From NCBI GenBank assembly GCA_031286975.1, contig JAITTM010000004.1, positions 1 to 5,955 on the forward strand: a stretch of DNA of 5,955 bases. Reading direction: 5' to 3'. Below the pieces are notes generated by a model, which was given only the letters and a program-made list of their open reading frames with translations, was not told where the DNA came from and ran no database searches. Of this stretch, positions 1 to 5,099 are shown in pieces; position 1 is the stretch's first letter, and each line of letters begins with the position of its first letter. A program made the position numbers and the translations under genes. This DNA comes from Coriobacteriales bacterium (GTDB lineage Bacteria; Actinomycetota; Coriobacteriia; Coriobacteriales; UBA8131).

Positions 1-810
1 AGAGATCGCGCTATCGATGCCCGAGAAAAACAGGGCACCCACGATAAAACAGAGCCCCGCCTTGCTGAAGCCGCTTGCCCTCGCGTATCGGATGATGACG
101 AACAGCGCCCAAGGTAGAAGCAGGCTTGTCGCGGCAACCAAGAAAACCGTCGCCCAATCGGTTGAGGGATAAAAGGAGAGCCTGCTGACGATGATGGTTG
201 CAAAAAGCAAAGCGGTATCAGCAAGCAGGGCGATGAGCCCCTTGTTCCGCGCTGCAAAGCCTTTCAAGGGCAGTTGGTACAGCACAAAAGGCGCAAACAG
301 AACGGAGAGACCAAACAGGATCGGAACCAGTACCACAAAGAACCAGGTTCCACCACTGTACAGGCAGCACGCCAGAAGCAGCGCCGCGAGACTTGCGGTA
401 AAACCCCCCAGCGTCCACAGCCCTTTGTGTTTTTCAGCGACGAGCGGAACAACCGTGACCGAGGCCAAGACCAAAAGCGCAGTCAAAACAATGAAGAACC
501 AATCCAGCGCATGGTCAGAGACGATATTGACAATCAGGCAGACGAGGATAGGAACGGCCAAAAGAGAGGCGATGCAGATACCCGCAAGCAGCGACTTCCT
601 TTTGATACTCCGGGTGTAGGTTCCAACAACATCCTCCTTTTCGTGCCGCAAAAAACTGTCGTACGTGCTGTCATCAATCCTTGCCAGCGCGTTTTTGCAG
701 GAATCGCATTCCAGCAGGTGCTCATCAACGATCCTCCTGCTGGAGGCGCTGCACACATCGTCATGGTAAAGCGGCAACAGATCCAGTACCGTATCACAGG
801 GGTAGTTCAT
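1..810 (-). CDS. Putative anti-sigma factor, zf-HC2 domain plus multi-pass membrane protein (partial, 3' end outside window)
   Basis: Reading leftward from the ATG at 810-808, the frame stays open for 270 codons to the window edge, so the C-terminus is missing. The N-terminus has C5, then H31-x3-C35-x2-C38, the zinc-binding pattern of zf-HC2/ZAS anti-sigma domains, in a typical family context (LDLLPLY at 10-15, then DEHLLECDSC). After a short basic stretch (RSIKRK, 67-72) come about seven hydrophobic segments, near residues 74-97, 104-125, 131-150, 155-178, 191-209, 219-241 and 252-266. The start overlaps the sigma-factor stop in ATGA, and a GGAG lies five bases upstream, which suggests translational coupling. 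By family knowledge such proteins bind the cognate ECF sigma factor at the membrane and release it on an envelope signal. The zinc domain and linkage are seen; the anti-sigma role is inferred. The many membrane helices go beyond the single helix of classical ZAS anti-sigma factors. Confidence 0.85.
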   Translation of the reverse strand, partial: MNYPCDTVLDLLPLYHDDVCSASSRRIVDEHLLECDSCKNALARIDDSTYDSFLRHEKEDVVGTYTRSIKRKSLLAGICIASLLAVPILVCLIVNIVSDHALDWFFIVLTALLVLASVTVVPLVAEKHKGLWTLGGFTASLAALLLACCLYSGGTWFFVVLVPILFGLSVLFAPFVLYQLPLKGFAARNKGLIALLADTALLFATIIVSRLSFYPSTDWATVFLVAATSLLLPWALFVIIRYARASGFSKAGLCFIVGALFFSGIDSAIS

Positions 811-1286
811 GGTCTCTCCATCCTTTCTTGAATTTTGAGGCGAGCACGATGGTGTGTTACGCGGGCCCAATTCTCGGTTTTGTTGAACAGCCGACCTATG
901 TTCTCAAAGGGCAGTTCGCCAAACACCCTCAGCTGAAAAACCTCCTTGTAGGGTTCCTCCAGATCGTGAAGCACCTGATGAATCCTAAAGGCAGAGTCTT
1001 TTTCTAAGAAGGCGCGTTCGATATCCGCGTCGGACGCGCCTTCAGCGTCGAGCCCACAGCTTCTCTTCTGCGCCCTGCATTCATCCACAAACAGGTTCTT
1101 TGCAATCGCGCACAACCACGTGAACTCAGTCGAATCACCGCGGTAATTCTTGCCGGATGTCATCGCCTTGAAAAAGGTTCTTTGTGTGATCTCCTCTGAG
1201 ATGTCCCGGCTCTTAGACAGGGTCATGACAAAAGAATACACCTGCATATAGTAGGTGTTGTACAGCTGTTCAAAATCCACACTCAC
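807..1286 (-). CDS. ECF-type (group IV) sigma-70 family RNA polymerase sigma factor
   Basis: A 159-residue protein, the normal size for an ECF sigma factor, with only regions 2 and 4. Region 2 spans about residues 8-75: FEQLYNTYYMQVYSFVMTL, then ISEEITQRTFFKAM (29-42) for core binding and -10 recognition, then TEFTWLCAIAKNLFVDECR (53-71). A short linker (72-99) leads to region 4 (about 100-155), with LEEPYKEVFQLRVFGELPFENIG and a helix-turn-helix ending in TENWARVTHHRARLKI. The GTG start at 1286 is chosen because AAGGAGG lies seven bases upstream; a second in-frame GTG at 1280 would be too distant. The stop overlaps the next gene's ATG by 4 nt, so the two are co-transcribed and probably coupled. 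A candidate ECF promoter lies just upstream, suggesting autoregulation. The regulon and inducing signal cannot be read from the sequence; an envelope-stress role is inferred from the membrane partner. Confidence 0.93.
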   Translation of the reverse strand: MSVDFEQLYNTYYMQVYSFVMTLSKSRDISEEITQRTFFKAMTSGKNYRGDSTEFTWLCAIAKNLFVDECRAQKRSCGLDAEGASDADIERAFLEKDSAFRIHQVLHDLEEPYKEVFQLRVFGELPFENIGRLFNKTENWARVTHHRARLKIQERMERP

Positions 1287-1293
1287 AGCATCG

Positions 1294-1300
1294 CCTCCTT
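1294..1300 (-). promoter_or_regulatory. Ribosome binding site of the ECF sigma gene
   Basis: On the minus strand AAGGAGG precedes the GTG at 1286 with a 7-nt spacer. It is a near-perfect anti-16S match and decides the GTG start in the absence of an in-frame ATG. Confidence 0.85.
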
Positions 1301-1317
1301 CCGAATGTCCTCGATTA

Positions 1318-1343
1318 GACGGAGAGAGCAGGGTTTCGTTACA
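1318..1343 (-). promoter_or_regulatory. Candidate ECF sigma promoter (autoregulatory)
   Basis: Reading the minus strand, TGTAAC (1343-1338) is followed by 16 bases and then CGTC (1321-1318), continuing as CGTCTAAT. Gram-positive ECF promoters recognised by SigW/SigM/SigX-type factors have a TGAAAC-like -35, about 16 bp of spacer and a CGT(A/C) -10, so both boxes and spacing agree, with one -35 mismatch. Transcription would start around 1310, leaving a leader of about 25 nt that includes AAGGAGG. The position directly upstream of an ECF sigma gene fits the common autoregulatory arrangement. Confidence 0.7.
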
Positions 1344-1360
1344 GGATTCTTCTCGCGGAT

Positions 1361-1418
1361 TCAGGCGGACATGAGACAGGGGGGCGTTTCTCTTGTCTCA
1401 CTTTCTCTCACCGCCTGA
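1361..1418. repeat. REP-like nested palindrome, copy 1
   Basis: The core (1372-1410) is 39 nt and is 36/39 identical to the copy at 1508-1546. It contains an inverted repeat TGAGACAGG (1372-1380) / CTTGTCTCA (1392-1400), nine pairs with one G-T, around an 11-nt loop with the word CGTTTCT. After the stem comes CTTTCTCTCA. The unit is enclosed by a second, perfect 8-bp inverted repeat, TCAGGCGG (1361-1368) / CCGCCTGA (1411-1418), not shared with copy 2. It lies just upstream of the candidate -35 of the sigma promoter, so it should not be in that transcript. I infer a REP-like or miniature mobile element. Confidence 0.75.
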
Positions 1419-1500
1419 TTGTATGGGCGAGACACAGCCTCGAAGTTTACAACAAACCACAACGAGCGACCCGCGAGGTGATAGAATTCCTCTGTAGCCC

Positions 1501-1552
1501 GAGCCAGTGAGACAGGGGGACGTTTCTCCTGTCTCACTTTCTTTCATGGCTC
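1501..1552. repeat. REP-like nested palindrome, copy 2
   Basis: The inner stem is a perfect 10-bp inverted repeat, GTGAGACAGG (1507-1516) / CCTGTCTCAC (1528-1537), with an 11-nt loop. The 3' arm is followed by TTTCTTTCA, as in copy 1 (TTTCTCTCA). The outer stem is a perfect 6-bp repeat, GAGCCA (1501-1506) / TGGCTC (1547-1552), unrelated to that of copy 1. The 39-nt core is 1508-1546, and its start lies 136 bp from that of copy 1. Both copies have the same orientation. Confidence 0.75.
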
Positions 1553-1565
1553 TAAGAGCGCCATG
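1545..1565. repeat. Hairpin overlapping the end of REP-like copy 2
   Basis: CATGGC (1545-1550) pairs perfectly with GCCATG (1560-1565). Inside, TCT (1551-1553) can pair with AGA (1555-1557) around one base, leaving a 2-nt bulge. The left arm uses the bases that form the 3' outer arm of copy 2 (1547-1552), so the two structures exclude each other. Confidence 0.5.
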
Positions 1566-1586
1566 TCACCTGACCCATTAGTGACA
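1564..1586. repeat. Third short palindrome with an 11-nt loop
   Basis: TGTCAC (1564-1569) and GTGACA (1581-1586) form a perfect 6-bp inverted repeat around 11 bases, the same loop length as the two 39-nt elements. It directly abuts the 1545-1565 hairpin. It may be a diverged or different member of the same repeat class; loop and stem sequences are not the same. Confidence 0.5.
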
Positions 1587-1674
1587 GTAGAAGTTACGAG
1601 AAAGCGAAATTTTATTGGATGACTCACTGCCTCAAAACGGCAAACTCCATAAGACCCTGCACCTGATCAGTCAC

Positions 1675-1692
1675 AACTTTGACACATCTTTG
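1675..1692 (+). promoter_or_regulatory. Candidate response-regulator binding site upstream of the two-component operon
   Basis: CTTTG occurs twice, at 1677-1681 and 1688-1692, exactly 11 bp apart start to start, about one helical turn. OmpR-family regulators usually bind tandem direct half-sites at 10-11 bp spacing, so this could be the autoregulatory operator, 36 bp before the ATG. It overlaps the -35-like TTGACA (1679-1684). The flanking 8-mer AACTTTGA (1675-1682) recurs inverted upstream of the carboxypeptidase gene (4982-4989). The half-sites are short, so confidence is limited. Confidence 0.35.
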
Positions 1693-1727
1693 CTGCATAA
1701 TAGACGAAAGAAAGCAGGTGTGCCCAT

Positions 1728-2381
1728 ATGCTCAGTATCCTTATCGTCGAAGACGAACAGGCCATTGCGAACTTGATAGACATAAACCTCAGCGACGAGG
1801 GCTATCGCTGTACCTGCGCCTATGATGGCAGGCAGGGCGCGGATCTGATCGAAAGGGAGACCTTCGATCTTATCCTGCTCGATATCATGCTGCCCGAGAT
1901 CAACGGCTACGAGTTGCTCGAATACGTGAAGCCCACGGGAACCCCGGTTATCTTCATGACCGCGATGGGGGCGGTGCCCGATAGGATCAAGGGTCTCAAG
2001 CTCGGCGCGGACGACTACCTGGTCAAGCCGTTTCAGATCGGGGAGCTCCTGGCGCGGGTCGAGGCGGTGTTGCGCCGCTCGGGCAAGGGCGAGAAGCAGC
2101 TTGCCGTGGGAGATGTGCGCATCAACACTGAATCGCGACACGTCACCAAAGCCGAGCAGCCTGTCGAACTGACCTGCAAGGAGTTCGACTTGCTGGTTGA
2201 ACTTGTGCGCAACAAGAACATCGCGCTGTATCGGGATCGACTCTACGAGAAGGTCTGGGGCGAGCCCTTTGTGGGAGAGACCCGCACGCTTGACACCCAC
2301 ATCCAGCGCCTACGAAAAAAGCTGGATTGGGAGAAGCGCATCAAAACGGTGTTTCGCATCGGCTACCGGCTTGAGGGATAG
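1728..2381 (+). CDS. OmpR/VanR-type two-component response regulator
   Basis: A 217-residue protein, slightly short for the OmpR/PhoB family. The receiver domain (about 1-118) has the acidic pocket E8-D9, phospho-acceptor D52 in LILLDIMLPEINGYE, T78 in IFMTAM, and K100 in DDYLVKPF. The winged-helix DNA-binding domain (about 123-217) has ELTCKEFDLLVELVRNKN, then the recognition-helix region TRTLDTHIQRLRKKL and the ending FRIGYRLEG. All receiver catalytic residues are present, so it should be phosphorylated by the kinase whose gene starts two bases after its stop. The ATG at 1728 is supported by AGGTG seven bases upstream and by the natural N-terminus MLSILIVEDE. It resembles VanR-like regulators, but that subclass has many members without a resistance role, so no gene symbol is given. 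Likely targets are its own operon and possibly the downstream carboxypeptidase. Confidence 0.95.
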   Translation: MLSILIVEDEQAIANLIDINLSDEGYRCTCAYDGRQGADLIERETFDLILLDIMLPEINGYELLEYVKPTGTPVIFMTAMGAVPDRIKGLKLGADDYLVKPFQIGELLARVEAVLRRSGKGEKQLAVGDVRINTESRHVTKAEQPVELTCKEFDLLVELVRNKNIALYRDRLYEKVWGEPFVGETRTLDTHIQRLRKKLDWEKRIKTVFRIGYRLEG

Positions 2382-2383
2382 CG

Positions 2384-3970
2384 ATGCGCCTGTTTGCCAA
2401 ATTCTTCCTCTGCGCGACCTTTGTTGTGAGCATCGCCCTGCTGCTCTCCGGCTATCTTCTGATCACCTCATCCCACGCGAGTGAGATCAGGCGGGAGACG
2501 GAGCGCGCCCTCAACCAATACCAGTATGACAAGTTCACCGTGCAGGCGGATCTGCTGGATTACGCGATGGACACGCTGAAAGCGCTTGATGAGCCCGCTT
2601 TGCTCGATGAGCCCGACGCATCCGCCACAGCCGAGGAGACCGCAACCTCCGAGAAGACCGAGGGGGCCTCCTCCGCGCTTTTGGAAGACAGGGCACAGAC
2701 GGCAGCGGCGGCGGCACAGGCACAGGCGGCAGGGATTCCCCCCACGCTCTTGGATGACATGGTAGCGGAGCTGAGCGATCTCGCGGCGTTTTATGCAGCG
2801 GATAAGACCTTGCTGCACTCCACTTTGCCCGAGCAGATAGACCTCTCGCTGCTTGATGCTGTCTCTGATAGCAGCCTCGTCAGTAAGATCCAAACGATGG
2901 GCGAGAAGGACTACCTGCTGGTGTGTGGCAAAGTCACGCAAAGCGGCGTGAGCCTGTATCTGGTGATCGCCACTGACATAAGCACGGTTATCGCGCAGAA
3001 GCAACAGATGGAGCAGAGCTTCTTGCGCGTCTATCTCATAACGCTTGGCGTCAGCATGCTCGTCGTTTTGGCGCTCTCCCTTCTTTTGACGCGACCGCTC
3101 AACAGGATGAACCGGACGGCGGCCGCAATCGCGCGGGGGCGCTACAGCAGGCGTCTGCCCGTCCGGGGCAAAGACGAGATCGGTGAGCTTTCGTCGAGCT
3201 TCAACCTGATGGCAGACGCGGTGGAGGACAGGATCTATGAGCTTTCAGAAGCCGCGCAGCAAAAGGAGGATTTTGTTGCCGGCTTTGCCCACGAGCTCAA
3301 GACGCCCCTGACCTCGGTGATTGGCTACGCGGACATGCTCTACCAAAAGCCGCTGTCACCCGAGCAGGTCAAAGATGCCGCATGGTACATCCTGAGCGAA
3401 GGTCTGCGTCTTGAGGCGCTCTCGCAAAAACTCATGGATCTGATAGTTCTCAACAGGCAGGATTTTGTGTTGGAGGAGATACCCGCGGACGAACTTCTCC
3501 AAAGCTGTGTCGATGGCTTGATGCCTCTGTTTGCCGAGCGCAAGGTTGTACCGCACCTCACGGCCGACCCCGCCTTGATACCTATGGAGTACGACCTGTT
3601 CAAGACTTTGCTGCTCAACTTGATTGACAACGCGATAAAGGCGGGGTCAAGCGAGGTCTGGGTTACGGGCAAGCGCACAGGCGACCGCTACGTGGTGGCT
3701 GTTAGTGATAACGGTCGGGGAATCCCGGCATATGAGCTGAGCCGCATAACCGAGGCTTTCTATATGGTGGATAAGTCCCGATCCCGCAAACAACATGGCG
3801 CCGGGCTGGGGCTGGCGCTGGCTGCGCGAATCGCCGAGCTGCATGGCACAACCCTGCGCTTCCACAGTGCCGAGAACAAGGGAACGCGCGCCGAGATCGA
3901 GCTGAGCTGCATGGCCTGGGAGGCCTGGGAAGAAAGCGAAGAGAGTGAAGGTGGCGGGTCGCATGAATAA
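2384..3970 (+). CDS. VanS-like membrane sensor histidine kinase (HAMP, HisKA, HATPase)
   Basis: A 528-residue transmembrane kinase. TM1 is about 8-28, the extracytoplasmic sensor region about 29-213, TM2 about 214-235, and HAMP about 236-288 (TRPLNRMNRTAAAIARG, then DEIGELSSSFN). The dimerisation/phospho-acceptor domain has the H-box FAHELKTPLTSVIGYADML with H303. The ATPase domain has the N-box NLIDNAIKA with N416, G1 DNGRGI (442-447), an F-box-like EAFYMVDKSRSR (457-468) and G2 GAGLGLALA (472-480). All motifs for activity are intact. The sensor carries an Ala/Glu/Thr-rich low-complexity stretch (about 77-117), and the C-terminus ends in an acidic tail after the ATPase core (about 511-528), both unusual. 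The start follows the regulator's stop by two bases and is preceded by GAGGGA (2373-2378). It presumably senses an envelope signal and phosphorylates the adjacent regulator; the ligand is unknown. Confidence 0.95.
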   Translation: MRLFAKFFLCATFVVSIALLLSGYLLITSSHASEIRRETERALNQYQYDKFTVQADLLDYAMDTLKALDEPALLDEPDASATAEETATSEKTEGASSALLEDRAQTAAAAAQAQAAGIPPTLLDDMVAELSDLAAFYAADKTLLHSTLPEQIDLSLLDAVSDSSLVSKIQTMGEKDYLLVCGKVTQSGVSLYLVIATDISTVIAQKQQMEQSFLRVYLITLGVSMLVVLALSLLLTRPLNRMNRTAAAIARGRYSRRLPVRGKDEIGELSSSFNLMADAVEDRIYELSEAAQQKEDFVAGFAHELKTPLTSVIGYADMLYQKPLSPEQVKDAAWYILSEGLRLEALSQKLMDLIVLNRQDFVLEEIPADELLQSCVDGLMPLFAERKVVPHLTADPALIPMEYDLFKTLLLNLIDNAIKAGSSEVWVTGKRTGDRYVVAVSDNGRGIPAYELSRITEAFYMVDKSRSRKQHGAGLGLALAARIAELHGTTLRFHSAENKGTRAEIELSCMAWEAWEESEESEGGGSHE

Positions 3971-4817
3971 GCGGAACCTCCTGACCGCGCTTGGCATTGT
4001 GCTGTCACTGCTTATTGCAGGCGGTGGCTGGCTCTTGACAAGCACGCTGATTAACAGGGAGTCGGACGCCCTGCTTTCGGCGACCGTGATCACCCCTCTT
4101 GATGTGCTGGCGGCAACACCTGCGGGGGAGCAAAACGATGCCCCCGCCGCCGCGGATGGCACAAAGCCGCTAGAGGAGCGCCCGCGCCTGAGCCCAGCTG
4201 AGATCAACGCGATCTTGAGCTATTGGAACCTTGCAAACGAGGAGCGACTGCATGAACCCTTTGGGACGCAGCTCAGCATGGAGCAGGCGATCGAGGCCGC
4301 GCAGACGGGCTTGTCCTCCCTTGCAAAACAGGGTGCCCTTCCCGCCGCGTTGCTTGAGACTCCCTTCGAGAAGCCCTTTGCGTACCTTGCCCAGAAGTTT
4401 GGCGCTCCGGCGGAGGCCGCCAGCCGCACGCCCAAGCCGGAGATGCTGGATCCCTCTTACAGCTACTGGACGGTGACGCTCACTAACGAGGATATGGGCG
4501 CCTTTCTCGTCATAAACGCCGTAACCGGGCAGATATGGCTGGCGGACATCGATGTCTACTCCGCAAACATCGAGTTTGGAGCCCTGGATGTCGAAAGTGT
4601 TCTGGGGCATTTTGTCTCCTACCTGGGGATGGAGAGCACCGAGAAGATCGGCGTCTCGCAGGAGGGCAACTACGCATTCGCCTACATGAATCTTGCCGGG
4701 GGCGAACTCAATCTGAGCGTCGATATGAATGCGACAGACACGGATGCGGGAGCGGTTCTTTCGCAGATAGCCATCATGCTTGAACCCGCGGGACGCACTA
4801 CCACGCTGATCCAGTGA
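3963..4817 (+). CDS. Membrane-anchored extracytoplasmic protein with PepSY-like segment, function unknown
   Basis: A 284-residue protein from the ATG at 3963, which overlaps the kinase stop by 8 nt (ATGAATAA). AAGGTGG (3948-3954) lies 8 bases upstream. An in-frame GTG at 3945 would add six residues but has a poorer ribosome site. A basic start (MNKR) and a hydrophobic helix at about 7-30 indicate a signal anchor, with the rest outside the membrane. A Pro/Ala-rich linker (about 50-76) leads to a segment (about 104-196) with LSMEQAIEAAQ and later SYWTVTLTN followed by AFLVINAVTGQIWLADI. This helix-then-strands pattern ending in TGQI resembles PepSY domains, but the match is by eye. A second region (about 205-284) has no motif I know. 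Its place directly after the kinase suggests an accessory that modulates sensing or peptidase activity, which is inference. Confidence 0.85.
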   Translation: MNKRNLLTALGIVLSLLIAGGGWLLTSTLINRESDALLSATVITPLDVLAATPAGEQNDAPAAADGTKPLEERPRLSPAEINAILSYWNLANEERLHEPFGTQLSMEQAIEAAQTGLSSLAKQGALPAALLETPFEKPFAYLAQKFGAPAEAASRTPKPEMLDPSYSYWTVTLTNEDMGAFLVINAVTGQIWLADIDVYSANIEFGALDVESVLGHFVSYLGMESTEKIGVSQEGNYAFAYMNLAGGELNLSVDMNATDTDAGAVLSQIAIMLEPAGRTTTLIQ

Positions 4818-4819
4818 AC

Positions 4820-4837
4820 TGCTGCCTGCAGGCGGCA
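4820..4837 (+). repeat. GC-rich hairpin directly after the PepSY-like gene
   Basis: TGCTGCC (4820-4826) pairs with GGCGGCA (4831-4837) over a TGCA loop, seven pairs with one G-U in RNA. It begins two bases after the stop codon but lacks a T-run, so it is not a standard terminator. It could protect the 3' end or be chance in GC-rich DNA. The right arm is also a perfect complement of TGCCGCC at 4891-4897, giving an alternative long-range pairing. Confidence 0.4.
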
Positions 4838-4850
4838 AGGGCGCGCCCCA

Positions 4851-4877
4851 CACCCTACGCGCTGACCTGATCCGCGG
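4851..4877 (+). repeat. 27-bp perfect direct repeat, copy 1
   Basis: This unit begins CACCCTACGC and ends GATCCGCGG. It is identical over all 27 bases to 4918-4944; the starts are 67 bp apart, with a 40-bp non-repeated stretch between them. It may be a pair of operators or the trace of a local duplication. There are only two copies. Confidence 0.9.
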
Positions 4878-4917
4878 GTGAGAGCCCCTGTGCCGCCAAC
4901 CCCAGTTGCACCTTTCG

Positions 4918-4944
4918 CACCCTACGCGCTGACCTGATCCGCGG
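4918..4944 (+). repeat. 27-bp perfect direct repeat, copy 2
   Basis: Identical to 4851-4877 over 27 bases. Unlike copy 1, its end takes part in a perfect 7-bp hairpin with the following bases (4937-4955), so the two copies differ in structural context. Confidence 0.9.
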
Positions 4945-4955
4945 CATGCGCGGAT
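4937..4955. repeat. Hairpin at the end of direct-repeat copy 2
   Basis: ATCCGCG (4937-4943) and CGCGGAT (4949-4955) form a perfect 7-bp inverted repeat around GCATG. No T-run follows. Confidence 0.45.
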
Positions 4956-5040
4956 AAGCCAAACACAAGCGAGAGAATCCCTCAAAGTTTGCAGGTATGA
5001 CACAACTATCCGGCAGCTTAGAGACATCTCCCTGTCAAGA

Positions 5041-5061
5041 TTGACTTGATCATTCAGTCAA
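5041..5061. promoter_or_regulatory. Inverted repeat upstream of the carboxypeptidase gene, candidate operator
   Basis: TTGACT (5041-5046) and AGTCAA (5056-5061) form a perfect 6-bp inverted repeat around 9 bases. A further TCAAG at 5035-5039 adds a third related half-site. The left arm also resembles a -35 box. The site is about 70-90 bp before the ATG, a plausible place for a regulator, but no known binding motif is recognised. Confidence 0.35.
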
Positions 5062-5068
5062 GCTGCAA

Positions 5069-5099
5069 GGCAGAGGGTTCTCTCCCATCGGCCTCTGCC
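5069..5099 (+). promoter_or_regulatory. 8-bp hairpin in the probable leader of the carboxypeptidase gene
   Basis: GGCAGAGG (5069-5076) and CCTCTGCC (5092-5099) are perfectly complementary around a 15-nt loop. The structure ends 17 nt before the ribosome binding site GGAAGGA (5117-5123) and has no T-run. If transcribed it would form a stable stem in the leader. Its role is unknown. Confidence 0.4.

Larger units (their letters stand above)
1287..1727. other. Divergent intergenic region between the sigma operon and the two-component operon
   Basis: This 441-bp stretch has no supportable gene on either strand. From left to right it holds the ribosome binding site and candidate ECF promoter of the leftward sigma gene, two 39-nt palindromic repeats nested in larger inverted repeats, two more hairpins (1545-1586), an AT-richer stretch (about 1595-1620), an 8-bp palindrome CTGATCAG (1663-1670), and a candidate regulator site just before the response-regulator gene. 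That gene has a moderate Shine-Dalgarno, AGGTG at 1716-1720, seven bases before its ATG. I see no clear sigma-A promoter with normal 16-18 bp spacing: TTGACA (1679-1684) is perfect as a -35, but the only good -10-like words (CATAAT, 1696-1701) sit too close. Confidence 0.8.

Noticed and set aside
274..831. Long plus-strand open frame (185 codons) over the leftward genes
   Set aside because: It lies antisense to the zf-HC2 protein, whose frame carries recognisable zinc-binding and membrane features. Its own product is Arg/Gln-rich with no family resemblance.
1494..1497. GTAG tetranucleotide before REP-like copy 2, as in classical REP/RAYT systems
   Set aside because: Copy 1 has no equivalent tetranucleotide at the same place, so a single 4-mer is likely chance.
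1671..2300. Minus-strand open frame of 209 codons
   Set aside because: It is antisense to the response regulator, which has all receiver and DNA-binding motifs; it has no recognisable domain or good ribosome binding site.
4851..4944. Possible CRISPR repeat-spacer unit (27-bp repeat, 40-bp spacer)
   Set aside because: There are only two repeats and one spacer, no further degenerate copy nearby, and no cas gene in the window.
4170..5027. Minus-strand open frame of 285 codons
   Set aside because: Most of it is antisense to the PepSY-like gene, and the remainder covers the repeat-containing intergenic DNA. The product is Arg/Gly-rich with no recognisable motif, typical of antisense frames in GC-rich DNA.
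4997..5044. 15-codon plus-strand open frame as a leader peptide
   Set aside because: The AGG before its ATG is too close to act as a ribosome binding site, and there is no run of regulatory codons.
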